This document shows, in pieces, positions 5,743-13,599 of a stretch of 23,816 nt of DNA. Within the stretch, counting starts at the first letter, position 1, and every line of letters starts with the position of its first letter. The notes below the pieces were generated by a model. That model was not told the origin of the DNA. It did not search any database and worked only from the letters and a program-made list of their open reading frames with translations. The position numbers and the translations under genes are program-made. Location: contig CAYUVY010000014.1 in assembly GCA_964448465.1 (NCBI GenBank), positions 1 through 23,816 on the forward strand. Direction: 5' to 3'. Source of the stretch: CAYTYZ01 sp964448465 (lineage in GTDB: Bacteria > Patescibacteriota > Microgenomatia > UBA12405).

Positions 5743-6741
5743 ATGAAGAATACGGCAATTGAGGTAACTGGTTTGAGTAAAAAGTTTTCGTTTCCGGTAA
5801 AGGAGAAGGGGAGTGGCTGGCTGAAAAATTTGCTGGCGCCTAGTAAAAAGGAAATTGTGGCAGTAGATAATATTTCCTTTTCGATAAACAAAGGGGAGAA
5901 GTTGGCTTTTATTGGACCAAACGGGGCCGGTAAATCAACGACGATAAAAATGTTAACTGGAATACTTTATCCAAGTTCAGGAAAGATGAAAGTTTTAGGA
6001 TTGGATCCGTCTTTGGAGCGAAAAAAATTAGCCTACCAAATTGGCACAGTGTTTGGCCAAAGATCCCAATTGTTACCAAATTTGCCCCTAACCGATTCCA
6101 TGGAACTTTTTGGGGTAATGTATGATCTGACGGATGCTCAGATAAAAAAACGAATGGGGGAGTTAGTGGAAATATTTAACCTGGGGGCGTTTGTTAATCA
6201 GCCGGTAAGAAAACTTTCTTTGGGCCAAAGGATGAGAGCAGAGGTGGCGGTAAGCTTGATTCACAAGCCTAAGATAATTTTTTTGGATGAGCCAACAATT
6301 GGTTTGGATGTGGTGGCTAAAAAAAATTTACGAGACTTATTATTGAAGGTTAACAAGGAAGAAGGTACGACTATTTTTTTGACTTCTCACGATGTGGGGG
6401 ATATCGAGTCTTTGTGCGACAGAACTATGATTGTTAATTTTGGTAAATTAGTTTTGGATTTACCTACAAAAGAACTGTCGAAGAATCTGGCTAATGAAAA
6501 AATTGTGGATTTAATGGCAAAAAATAGTTTCGAGACTTTCCCTAAGCTACCTGTTGGCATAAAGTATGTAAAAAAGTCCAAAGACAAGATAACGGTGTTG
6601 GTGAGCATGAAGAAGTTAACCGTCTCGGCAGCCTTAAAGCAGCTGTTGGAAATATTTGAAGTGGAGGATGTAGATGTATACGAAACCGACTTGGAATCAA
6701 TAATTCGCAAAATCTATGAAAGTAATACGCCTGGCAAGTAA
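5743..6741 (+). CDS. ABC-2 type exporter, ATP-binding protein
   Basis: A 332-residue ATPase that powers the two permeases encoded next to it at the cytoplasmic membrane. Walker A is GPNGAGKST (58-66), the signature is LSLGQRMR (158-165), Walker B is IIFLDEP (178-184), and the switch His is in TSHDVGD. An insert before strand 3 (KEKGSGWLKNLLAPSKKE) and a C-terminal domain after about residue 230 are typical of ATPases paired with DUF990-type permeases. Related cyanobacterial systems have been linked to methyl-viologen export; that gives no substrate here. I used ATG 5743, because the longer frame would begin inside the tRNA and have no homology. It overlaps the first permease by 26 bp. Confidence 0.9.
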   Translation: MKNTAIEVTGLSKKFSFPVKEKGSGWLKNLLAPSKKEIVAVDNISFSINKGEKLAFIGPNGAGKSTTIKMLTGILYPSSGKMKVLGLDPSLERKKLAYQIGTVFGQRSQLLPNLPLTDSMELFGVMYDLTDAQIKKRMGELVEIFNLGAFVNQPVRKLSLGQRMRAEVAVSLIHKPKIIFLDEPTIGLDVVAKKNLRDLLLKVNKEEGTTIFLTSHDVGDIESLCDRTMIVNFGKLVLDLPTKELSKNLANEKIVDLMAKNSFETFPKLPVGIKYVKKSKDKITVLVSMKKLTVSAALKQLLEIFEVEDVDVYETDLESIIRKIYESNTPGK

Positions 6742-7516
6742 ATTAATTGGTACCTTGTTTAAGGATAGAATGCATTATCCTGATAAATTAGTGGTGGATA
6801 CATTTTCACTTTTTGCCAGGTGTGGAGTCTTGCTTTTGTTGTATAGCTACGTGTATAAGTACAACGGTGGACAGATAAGGGGAACTACTTTTGCGGTGGT
6901 GGCTTGGAGTATGTTTTTTTATTTTGTAGTTTCCAATATGAGACTTCGAAGCATTAATCAAATGATTATGCAGGATGTTAAATCGGGGAATATTGAAGTT
7001 CTTTTAAATAAACCAATTTCCTATTTGCCCTTTAGATACATGTGGCAGTTTGGCTTGGGACTATTTTCTTTTGTGGTACTGTTACCAGCAGGATCGGTAT
7101 TGTTGTCACTCCTGGTTGGCATTCCAGAGACAATGAAGACGGGGGTTTTTCTGCCAAGTCTAGTAATAGTATTTATTTTGGGAACAATTTTGACTTTTTT
7201 GTTGTATTCCTTGGTTGGACTCCTGTCGTTTTGGATTGAAGATGTTAAGCCGGTATATTGGATTTTGGACAAAGCAGTGATGATTTTGGGTGGATCCTAT
7301 GTGCCAGTGGCTTTGTTTCCGCCGCTTTTATATAAAATGGCTGTGTATAGCCCTTTTGGGGCTTCCATGCTAATTGGGCAAACTGTGTATGTAAATTGGG
7401 TAAACAACTGGTGGTATCAAATTATATGGCAAATAATTTGGATAGCGATTTTTATGGTTTTAGTTTATTTTCTGTATGCCAGGGCAAAAGTTAGAGTTTC
7501 TGTAAATGGAGGCTAA
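6716..7516 (+). CDS. ABC-2 type exporter permease (DUF990-like), subunit 1
   Basis: A 266-residue integral membrane protein with about six hydrophobic segments, starting with a short cytoplasmic N-terminus. Its length and the layout (ATPase, permease, permease) match DUF990 (ABC-2 subfamily) transporters, whose two permeases form a heterodimer. The ATG lies 26 bp inside the ATPase gene, so translation is probably coupled. The substrate is unknown. Confidence 0.82.
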   Translation: MKVIRLASKLIGTLFKDRMHYPDKLVVDTFSLFARCGVLLLLYSYVYKYNGGQIRGTTFAVVAWSMFFYFVVSNMRLRSINQMIMQDVKSGNIEVLLNKPISYLPFRYMWQFGLGLFSFVVLLPAGSVLLSLLVGIPETMKTGVFLPSLVIVFILGTILTFLLYSLVGLLSFWIEDVKPVYWILDKAVMILGGSYVPVALFPPLLYKMAVYSPFGASMLIGQTVYVNWVNNWWYQIIWQIIWIAIFMVLVYFLYARAKVRVSVNGG

Positions 7517-7517
7517 G

Positions 7518-8312
7518 ATGAAAAATGAAATAAGATTTGCCTTGTTTGCAATTAAAAAGAATATTCAAAATAGTGCGGAACTAAGAACTAGTTTTCTGAT
7601 GAATATTTTTGGCATGAGTATAAACAATTTAGCTTTTATTTTGTTGTGGACCACGTTTGTGGATTCGGTAGGAACAATAAATGGTTGGACAAAAATGGAT
7701 GTGGTGGCCTTACAAGGATTTGTTGCCTTAAACTATGGAATAGTGACCTGCTTTGGAGCGGGGTTAATGAGAGTGGCTGATACCGTGGCCAATGGTTCTT
7801 TTGATAGATTTATGTTATCGCCAAAAAACTTAATTGTCCGTATGGCTACTTCAAATCTCGGGGTCTCGGCAGCAGGGGATATGTTTTATGGGATTATCTG
7901 CCTTATTTTTTATGCAATTTGGACAAGTTTGGCCTTAAATGGGGTGTTAATGATGATAATTCTGACAATTTTTAGTTCGACTATATTTTTGGCATTCTTG
8001 ATATTAGTCTGTGCGATGAGCTTTTTGTTTACAGATGCGGCGGTGGTAACAGATGGATTTTTCGAGCTTGTTTGGGCACCATCTTTGTTTCACGGTGGGG
8101 CCTTTACAGGAGGTTTGAGATTTGTCTTTACCTTTGTTTTGCCATCATTGTTGTTTGGAGCGATTCCGGCGGAAATTACCAAGGAACTGGCTTGGGATAA
8201 ATTGTTGTTTATGGGAATAGGGGCAGTGGTCTGGATGTTGGTTTCGGTGAAATTGTTTGAAAGGGGAGTGCGCAGGTACGAAAGTTCGAATTTGATGACT
8301 TTTGGAAATTAG
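7518..8312 (+). CDS. ABC-2 type exporter permease (DUF990-like), subunit 2
   Basis: A 264-residue membrane protein with about six hydrophobic segments, the second half of the presumed heterodimeric exporter. I chose the ATG at 7518, not the in-frame ATG at 7506, because a perfect GGAGG at 7508-7512 is correctly placed for 7518 and because it begins 1 nt after the stop of the previous gene (7514-7516). The motifs PKNLIVRMATSNLG and WAPSLFHGGAFTGG are consistent with this family. The substrate is unknown. Confidence 0.82.
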   Translation: MKNEIRFALFAIKKNIQNSAELRTSFLMNIFGMSINNLAFILLWTTFVDSVGTINGWTKMDVVALQGFVALNYGIVTCFGAGLMRVADTVANGSFDRFMLSPKNLIVRMATSNLGVSAAGDMFYGIICLIFYAIWTSLALNGVLMMIILTIFSSTIFLAFLILVCAMSFLFTDAAVVTDGFFELVWAPSLFHGGAFTGGLRFVFTFVLPSLLFGAIPAEITKELAWDKLLFMGIGAVVWMLVSVKLFERGVRRYESSNLMTFGN

Positions 8313-8330
8313 AGTGTGGGATAATAGGGG

Positions 8331-8945
8331 ATGATAACCATTTTGTGGGTGGTGGCAAGTAGTCTAGCAGTACAATACGCCTTGTATCGTTGCTTGCGTG
8401 AGGATTATCATGAAAAATTTGCCTTGGTGAGATTTCTGTGGTTGTTTCCATTGATGTTTTTTGTGTCGGGATGGCTGAGTTTTGTTGTTTTGAGATGGAA
8501 TAGTTGGGATGCAAACCCTATGGACGTTATTTTTTTCTGGCATAACTTTGGTTTTGTACTGCCGGTGGCATTTGCATTTACCTTGTCTTGGACTGGTTAT
8601 TTTGCCTATGCACTTAAGTGGAAGTGGAATGTGCTACTAGAGGATATAACAAGTGTCTGGTTGTTGTACTTAATTGCTTGGAGTTTGTTTTTAAATTGGT
8701 GGATACTTGGGGCTGTTATGTTGGGGGCTTGGTTGGTAATAAAATTAGTAGGTAAACATTATAGAGGTTGGTGGTTGTATGAAAGTGGTCGAAAGGGTTT
8801 CTTGTTTTGGTTGGCAAATCTTATTGTTTCTTTGGTGTTTTCGGGTATTTCTGCCTATTTTGCTAATTGGCTGGGGGTGGGTGTTTTAGTTTGGGCAGTG
8901 GTTAGTTTCATGGTATTATGGTGGTTAGGAAGGAATAAAATATGA
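8331..8945 (+). CDS. Multi-pass membrane protein of unknown function
   Basis: A 204-residue protein that is very rich in Trp, Phe and Leu, with about six hydrophobic segments (roughly 1-20, 34-53, 70-92, 104-135, 157-178, 182-200). I do not recognise a family; no catalytic motif stands out. It is the first gene of an overlapping chain that includes a zinc-finger protein and lspA, so a link to envelope or lipoprotein biogenesis is possible but unproven. The stop TGA overlaps the next ATG (ATGA). It confirms that TGA is a stop in this genome. Confidence 0.65.
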   Translation: MITILWVVASSLAVQYALYRCLREDYHEKFALVRFLWLFPLMFFVSGWLSFVVLRWNSWDANPMDVIFFWHNFGFVLPVAFAFTLSWTGYFAYALKWKWNVLLEDITSVWLLYLIAWSLFLNWWILGAVMLGAWLVIKLVGKHYRGWWLYESGRKGFLFWLANLIVSLVFSGISAYFANWLGVGVLVWAVVSFMVLWWLGRNKI

Positions 8946-9289
8946 ATATAAATTTTAAAGAAATGGCAGGTGCTTTGAAGCATGAGTTGGCCAAACTGAG
9001 AATCAATCGTAAGAGTGTAAAAAAAGACGATATGTTTAACGATCCCAACCGAGATGCTAGTAACGCAATAGACACAGAGGTAGATGAGCAAATTGGACAT
9101 CAGGAAACAGAGATGAGAGTGAAATTTATGACTGCTAGAATTATTGAAATTAAAAAAGCCTTGACCAGAATAAAACTCGGAAGCTATGGGCGATGTATAA
9201 AGTGTGGAAACATGATTGAGACTAGGCGCTTAGCCTTGGATCCGGCTTGTAAAATGTGTGCCAAATGCCAAAAAGAGCACGATGCTTAG
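8942..9289 (+). CDS. TraR/DksA-type zinc-finger protein
   Basis: A 115-residue protein with an N-terminal coiled-coil-like helical region (about 1-75) and a C-terminal C4 zinc finger, GRCIKCGNMI...CKMCAKCQ, with Cys85, Cys88, Cys103 and Cys106 as likely ligands (Cys109 is extra). DksA/TraR proteins reach into the secondary channel of RNA polymerase and affect transcription start. The short acidic stretch DPNRDASNAIDTEVDEQ may correspond to the coiled-coil tip. Some small family members have other roles, so the function is inferred. It overlaps both neighbours (4 and 8 bp). Confidence 0.88.
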   Translation: MNINFKEMAGALKHELAKLRINRKSVKKDDMFNDPNRDASNAIDTEVDEQIGHQETEMRVKFMTARIIEIKKALTRIKLGSYGRCIKCGNMIETRRLALDPACKMCAKCQKEHDA

Positions 9290-9671
9290 ATTAAGTCGTT
9301 GGTTATTGGTCCTTAGTTTTTGGATAGTAGCTGTTAGTTTACAAGAGATATTTTCCAAAATATTTGTAATTACGCCTAATTTTGGGATAAGTTTAGGGTG
9401 GGGTAGTAAGGAAATATCGTTGATATTAAGTATTTTGGCCCTAGTTTTTATACTAGTTATTTATATAACACAAAAGAGTTTTGGGTTGTTTTTGGTAGTA
9501 ACTGGAGGATGGGTGAATTTGCTGGATAGGTTAAGATTTGGCTACGTGCGGGACTATTGGAATGTGCCTTTTGCAAATATAAAAAACAATTTAGCTGATT
9601 GGCTAATATTTATTGGTATGATAGTGATAATATGCAACCTCGAATCCTGGTGGAAAAAGAAAAATATGTAG
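9282..9671 (+). CDS. lspA: Lipoprotein signal peptidase (signal peptidase II), short form
   Basis: A membrane aspartyl protease that removes signal peptides from lipoproteins. The 129-residue protein has four hydrophobic segments and the two catalytic Asp blocks: GGWVNLLDRLRFG (Asp82) and NIKNNLADW (Asp106). It also has the upstream NFGISLG motif. It is shorter than the usual 150-165 residues but keeps the full catalytic set. I start it at ATG 9282, because the eight extra residues from 9258 lie inside the zinc-finger gene and precede a normal first helix. It overlaps the next gene by 40 bp. Confidence 0.9.
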   Translation: MLRLSRWLLVLSFWIVAVSLQEIFSKIFVITPNFGISLGWGSKEISLILSILALVFILVIYITQKSFGLFLVVTGGWVNLLDRLRFGYVRDYWNVPFANIKNNLADWLIFIGMIVIICNLESWWKKKNM

Positions 9672-10312
9672 TGGTAGACAAACCACCGGGTATGGCCAGC
9701 ACCCAAGAGGGGAAGATTCAGGATGTAGATTGTGTGGAAAATTGGTTAAAATTTAAATTTGCATGGACAGAAAAACTAACTAGGGGAGGGGTGGCACACC
9801 GCTTGGATAAGGGAACTTCCGGAGCCCTGTTGGTAGCCAAAAGCGAGGAATACTTGAACTATTTAAAAAAGCAGTTTAAAAATAGACTAGTAGAAAAGTC
9901 CTATTTAGCTTTGTGCGGGGGAATTACACCTAAAAGCGGTTGGATCGATGCGCCACTGACTAGGAATACTTATAGTTTTGGGCAGTTTAAAGTGGGGATA
10001 GATGGCAAGGAAGCTTCGACTTATTTTGAACGACTGGAGGTATATCGTAAGGAAGAACGAGATTATAGCTTTTTGAAAATTATACCCAAAACTGGGCGAA
10101 CTCATCAGATTCGGGCACACTTAAATTATCTAGGTTATCGCTTGGTGGGTGATAAAACTTATGGAGGGCAAACTGACTTGTTGTCTCGCCCATTTTTACA
10201 TTCTTTTGGGATAAAGTGGGCTGGAGAAAGTGGGCAAATGGAGGAAGTAGTTTGCCCTTTGGAAAATGACCTAGAATCGGTGGTAAAATTACTACATGTC
10301 AGGACATTCTAA
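9632..10312 (+). CDS. RluA/RluD-family pseudouridine synthase
   Basis: A 226-residue enzyme that converts uridines in rRNA or tRNA to pseudouridine. The catalytic block is GGVAHRLDKGTSG with Asp59, followed by SYLALCGG and PKTGRTHQIRAHL, all in family order. There is no N-terminal S4 domain, so it is nearer to RluA/RluC-core forms than to full RluD. The target base is unknown. ATG 9632 is preferred over 9599, because homology begins at ILVEKEKYVVVDKP. The start lies 40 bp inside lspA. Confidence 0.93.
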   Translation: MQPRILVEKEKYVVVDKPPGMASTQEGKIQDVDCVENWLKFKFAWTEKLTRGGVAHRLDKGTSGALLVAKSEEYLNYLKKQFKNRLVEKSYLALCGGITPKSGWIDAPLTRNTYSFGQFKVGIDGKEASTYFERLEVYRKEERDYSFLKIIPKTGRTHQIRAHLNYLGYRLVGDKTYGGQTDLLSRPFLHSFGIKWAGESGQMEEVVCPLENDLESVVKLLHVRTF

Positions 10313-11012
10313 ATGGGCCAATATAAAAAACAGAAAAGGGGCACAAGATAAAAAAAGAAGTGAGACATTTACAAAAGTAGCCAAGATTATTATCACAGCT
10401 ATTCGACAAGGTGGAGGTAATACCAACCCTGGGGCAAATACTTTTCTAAAAACAGCTTTGGAAAAAGCTAGAGAAGTAAATATGCCCAAAGATAACGTAG
10501 AAAGACTACTTAAATCTTATGAAGAAAGGAAACACAATACAGAAGCCATGGTCCTGGAGGGCTTTGCGCCAGGTGGGGTGCCGATAATGATTCAGGCCGA
10601 GTCGGATAATAAAAATAGGACTTTGTCGGAGATAAAATTTTTATTTAAAACTCATGGGGGGAATTTGGGGGAAGCGGGAAGTGTGGGCTTTATGTTTGAA
10701 CCAGTGGGAACCATAGAATTGGAAAAAGAGCCTACCGAGGAACAGGAGTTGGAATTGATGGACGCCGGACTGCAAGAAATGGAGTCTGAGATATTGTATT
10801 GTCATCCTAACGATTTGAATAAGTTATACCTAAAATTAGGGGAAATGGGTTTGCCAGTGGTGGCTAAACACTTGGGATTTATTTGCAAAAGCAAAGTTAG
10901 AGTAGAAAGTGATAGTGATTTGTTGGCCTTGGCAAATCTTGCGGAAGAACTTGAAGAAAAAGAAGAGGTTATCGCGTTGTATCCTGGATTTGAAGATGCC
11001 ACAAAAGATTAG
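10296..11012 (+). CDS. yebC: YebC/PmpR/TACO1-family protein
   Basis: A 238-residue protein with the family start MSGHSKWANIKNRKGAQD, then TALEKAREVNMPKDNVER, LEGFAPGGVPIMI and GSVGFMFEP. Members act as transcription regulators in some bacteria, and as translation factors that help ribosomes through proline-rich stretches in others. The length is normal. In many bacteria ruvC follows yebC; here a membrane protein does. It overlaps both neighbours by 17 bp. Confidence 0.95.
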   Translation: MSGHSKWANIKNRKGAQDKKRSETFTKVAKIIITAIRQGGGNTNPGANTFLKTALEKAREVNMPKDNVERLLKSYEERKHNTEAMVLEGFAPGGVPIMIQAESDNKNRTLSEIKFLFKTHGGNLGEAGSVGFMFEPVGTIELEKEPTEEQELELMDAGLQEMESEILYCHPNDLNKLYLKLGEMGLPVVAKHLGFICKSKVRVESDSDLLALANLAEELEEKEEVIALYPGFEDATKD

Positions 11013-11775
11013 GTATTTGTTGGCCTCTATAGCCTGTGGTGCAAGTTATTTTCTAACGATTGTTCTGCCCTACGAGTACGGTTTCTATGGTTTACTATTG
11101 TCTATCTTTGTGGTTTCTATAGGGATCTGGATGGGCTTAGGTACGAAAATAAAAATGGAGTTAAGAGATCGTTTGTTGTTTTTATTGTTACCCATGATGT
11201 TTGCCTTGGGTAGTAGTGTGTTTTCGATGTTAATACCTTTTAGTACGGTTTTGTCTCTAGTGTTTACGGCAGTATATATTTTGACCTTTTATATAATATT
11301 CACAATTTTAAATATTTTTTGGGTAGCTATGGAATTGAAAACAGTACCCATATTTCGAGCGGCAGTAACTGTGGGCTGGGTGATATGGCTATTTACGGCT
11401 TTTTTATTGTTTGACAGTGTCTTGTCATATCGTTTTATTTATTGGATGCAAGCTTTGTGGGTAGGATTATTGTCAGTCTTGTTGTTTTTGTATAATCAAT
11501 GGGTCTTGAATTTGGAGTTGGAGTTGAAGTGGCACAACTGGGGTCAGAATGTATTCTTACCTGCCTGGCTAATGCTGCAACTTGCACTAATCTTGTCTTT
11601 TTGGCCCACAGGAGTGTTTTTAGGTTCAATTTACCTGGTAACAGGGGTGTATATGATTGGACTGGTAGTGGGTACTGGCAACCGAGGCAAACTATATGAT
11701 CAACTAGTTAGTGGCCTTAGATGGATAGTTTTAGCTGGGATATTTGCTTTAATATACTTAACAGCTTGGAAATAA
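10996..11775 (+). CDS. Multi-pass membrane protein of unknown function
   Basis: A 259-residue protein with about eight hydrophobic segments spread over its whole length and few charged residues. I do not recognise a family. ATG 10996 is chosen: it overlaps the end of yebC by 17 bp, in line with the rest of the operon, and the longer frame from 10909 begins inside yebC with a lysine-rich, non-homologous stretch. It is the last gene before a long stretch without genes. Confidence 0.65.
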   Translation: MPQKIRYLLASIACGASYFLTIVLPYEYGFYGLLLSIFVVSIGIWMGLGTKIKMELRDRLLFLLLPMMFALGSSVFSMLIPFSTVLSLVFTAVYILTFYIIFTILNIFWVAMELKTVPIFRAAVTVGWVIWLFTAFLLFDSVLSYRFIYWMQALWVGLLSVLLFLYNQWVLNLELELKWHNWGQNVFLPAWLMLQLALILSFWPTGVFLGSIYLVTGVYMIGLVVGTGNRGKLYDQLVSGLRWIVLAGIFALIYLTAWK

Positions 11776-11870
11776 ATATAAATTTTCAATTTAGCAAATT
11801 TCACTTTTTTGCCTAGATACTGGGGAGATAGGGGAGAGTGGCCTATAACATATAATCTTATAATATTGTT

Positions 11871-11902
11871 AATTTTCACGACTTTGTCCTATAATTTTCA
11901 CG
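11871..11902. repeat. 10-bp direct repeat, 22-bp period
   Basis: AATTTTCACG occurs at 11871-11880 and again at 11893-11902. The 22-bp period is about two helical turns, which would place two bound proteins on the same DNA face. It lies just upstream of the stem-loop series. Confidence 0.4.
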
Positions 11903-11921
11903 CAAATAGGTGATATACAAT

Positions 11922-12070
11922 GATATAGTCTGGTGGAAAACTATCACAGTGTATCAACCGCTGCTAGAGTGTAGTGAGCGTGGGAGGACTATATCTTAGG
12001 AACAAGGGTAGCAATTAAAGAATTTATTAATATATTAAATTACCCTCAACAAGAGTACTAAATTTACTCT
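11922..12070. other. Series of stem-loops in the long gene-free stretch (candidate structured RNA or recombination-site accessory DNA)
   Basis: Three inverted repeats follow each other. The first is GATATAGTC with GACTATATC (11922-11930 and 11987-11995). The second is AGGGTA with TACCCT (12005-12010 and 12041-12046). The third is AGAGTA with TACTCT (12052-12057 and 12065-12070). A dif-like inverted repeat follows at 12101-12128. The stretch 11776-12407 has no credible ORF. I could not match it to RNase P RNA, tmRNA, SRP RNA or 6S RNA. The strand is not determined. Confidence 0.4.
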
Positions 12071-12100
12071 ACTGCCCTGGCTGGAGATAGCACTAATATA

Positions 12101-12128
12101 ATGTCGCACAATGTATCTTTTGCGACAA
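12101..12128. other. dif-like Xer recombination site
   Basis: It has dif architecture: 11-bp arm ATGTCGCACAA, 6-bp centre TGTATC, 11-bp arm TTTTGCGACAA. The two arms are inverted repeats matching at 9 of 11 positions. Against the E. coli dif site it matches 17 of 28 positions, concentrated in the core (CGCA, AATGTAT, TT and TG all kept in register). The Xer-type recombinase gene starts 280 bp downstream. The highly symmetric arms fit a system with one recombinase acting on both arms. It could also be an attachment site of a mobile element. Confidence 0.65.
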
Positions 12129-12244
12129 AGTAAGAAAAATGAGAGAAGGGAGTTACTTTAGAAAAAATGCAAATTTTAAATTTTAATTATGCTTTTTATT
12201 TTTTTATTGTCTTTTGCTCGGTACTAAACCCCCTATTATCTGCT

Positions 12245-12268
12245 TCTGGCTCTCTGGCTTTCTGGATC
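12245..12268. repeat. Three 8-bp tandem repeats
   Basis: TCTGGCTC, TCTGGCTT and TCTGGATC follow each other without a gap between the dif-like site and the recombinase gene. In the same stretch AGAAGGGAGTTACTT (12144-12158) recurs as AGAAGGAGAGTTACTT (12308-12323). No function can be assigned. Confidence 0.45.
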
Positions 12269-12407
12269 CTGATTTTGAGGCTAAGTTGACTCCCCTCTGA
12301 TTTTTGTAGAAGGAGAGTTACTTATTTTGCCTTGTTTTAGGCTAAATTTGTATATATGCATTTATAGCCCCTAGGACGCACGATTTGTGTTAGGCTGGTA
12401 TAAGAAC

Positions 12408-13349
12408 ATGCCAAAAACGAGCTTGCTTTCACCACTGGTGCTAAATTTCTTGGAATATTTAGAAGTGGAGCGCAACGTTTCGAAATTAACTATTAGAAAC
12501 TATGACCACTACTTAAAGGTTTTGGTGGACTACTTAAAAATAACTTTAGGACGAGAACCAGAAATAAAAGATATAAGTTTGGAGACTTTGCGAAAATTTA
12601 GACTAAGACTAAGTCGCCAAACAACTTTAGACGGAACTTTAAATATCAAGACTCAAGGATATTATGTGATTGCGCTTAGGTCTTTTTTAAAGTGGTTAAT
12701 TCGCAACGACTATCAGGATGTGATGCAACCGGAAAAAATCACGGTACCGTCGATTAAGGCCACTAGTTTAAAGTTTTTAGAGACAGAACAAGTGGAACGA
12801 TTATTGAATCAACCATTGTTGTCCGCGCCAAACGGTTTAAGGGATAAGGCCATAATGGAACTTTTATTTTCTACAGGACTGCGGGTGTCAGAATTAGTTG
12901 GTCTAAATCGAGATCGAGTTAATCTGGAAACACAGGAATTTAATGTAATTGGTAAGGGTGGAAAAAGTCGAATTGTCTTTGTTTCCACCAGAGCTAAAGA
13001 ATTTTTAGAGAAATATTTAAGGCAAAGAAAAGATCACCTGAAGCCATTATTTTTGCATACGCTTAGACACAAAGACGTACCGGGATCTTTGGACGAAGGG
13101 CGATTGACCGCTCGTTCAGTGCAAAGAATTGTCAAGAAATATGTGGCCAAAGCCAAAATTCCAGTAGACGCAACACCGCATACTCTGAGGCATTCTATGG
13201 CCACGGACTTACTACGAGCTGGAGCGGATTTACGCTCAATACAGGAGCTTTTGGGACATAAAAATATTAACACCACTCAGATTTATACCCATGTGACCAA
13301 TGCCAGATTGAAAGAAATTCACCAAAAATTTCACTCCGGAAATAAGTAA
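12408..13349 (+). CDS. Tyrosine recombinase, XerC/XerD family
   Basis: A 313-residue recombinase with an N-terminal SAM-like DNA-binding domain (about 8-100) and a C-terminal catalytic domain. The full active site is visible: Arg159 (STGLRVSEL), Lys183 (GKGGKSR), His258 and Arg261 (PHTLRHSMA), His284 (LLGHKN) and Tyr293 (QIYTHV). The size and motifs are those of the chromosomal Xer proteins, which resolve chromosome dimers at dif. No second recombinase is present in the window. ATG 12408 is preferred; a GTG at 12387 would add seven residues. A TATAAG at 12399-12404 is too close to the ATG to be a sure promoter. The dif-like site upstream supports the role. Confidence 0.93.
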   Translation: MPKTSLLSPLVLNFLEYLEVERNVSKLTIRNYDHYLKVLVDYLKITLGREPEIKDISLETLRKFRLRLSRQTTLDGTLNIKTQGYYVIALRSFLKWLIRNDYQDVMQPEKITVPSIKATSLKFLETEQVERLLNQPLLSAPNGLRDKAIMELLFSTGLRVSELVGLNRDRVNLETQEFNVIGKGGKSRIVFVSTRAKEFLEKYLRQRKDHLKPLFLHTLRHKDVPGSLDEGRLTARSVQRIVKKYVAKAKIPVDATPHTLRHSMATDLLRAGADLRSIQELLGHKNINTTQIYTHVTNARLKEIHQKFHSGNK

Positions 13350-13599
13350 TGAGCTTGTTTTCACTTGATACATTGACAGTGGCGATAATTTTAAGTTACA
13401 ACATTATAGAAACCGCCTGCCTAGTATTTTGACGGGTAAGGGGAATTTGGCCTAAATTTTGTGTATCTTTCCATTATAATTGATTTTTAAAGCGTATTAG
13501 CAGACTCCCCTATCGACTGCCATAGTTATGGTTTATATAATATGTATCTTATAGTGTTAGATTTATTACTCCCCTACTCTAAAAGTGTGTACTAGATGT
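13350..13599. other. Convergent intergenic region with weak palindrome and repeated ACTCCCCTA
   Basis: The 250 bp between xer and gyrA stops hold no credible ORF. A 12-bp palindrome, CCATAGTTATGG (13520-13531), followed on the plus strand by TTTATATAAT could be a weak terminator. ACTCCCCTA occurs twice (13504-13512 and 13568-13576). No strong GC-rich terminator is seen for either gene. Confidence 0.35.

Noticed and set aside
11922..11995. Group I intron core, because the minus strand holds AAGATATAGTCC, like the S element of P7
   Set aside because: The matching P, Q and R elements are not found upstream in the right order, and no exon is interrupted; the similarity is limited to one short word.
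12389..12395. Integron attC-like core GTTAGGC before the recombinase gene
   Set aside because: No paired RYYYAAC partner or attC hairpin is present, and the recombinase lacks the IntI-specific insertion pattern.
11776..12407. RNase P RNA, tmRNA, SRP RNA or 6S RNA in the gene-free stretch
   Set aside because: I looked on both strands for the conserved words (GAGGAAAGTCC/ACAGAA, a tRNA-like 3' end with a tag, GGAAG tetraloop region) and did not find them.
12411..12455. Mobile-element integrase interpretation of the Xer gene
   Set aside because: There are no flanking tRNA, terminal repeats or cargo genes; the size, motifs and nearby dif-like site fit a housekeeping Xer better, though an att role for the site is not fully excluded.
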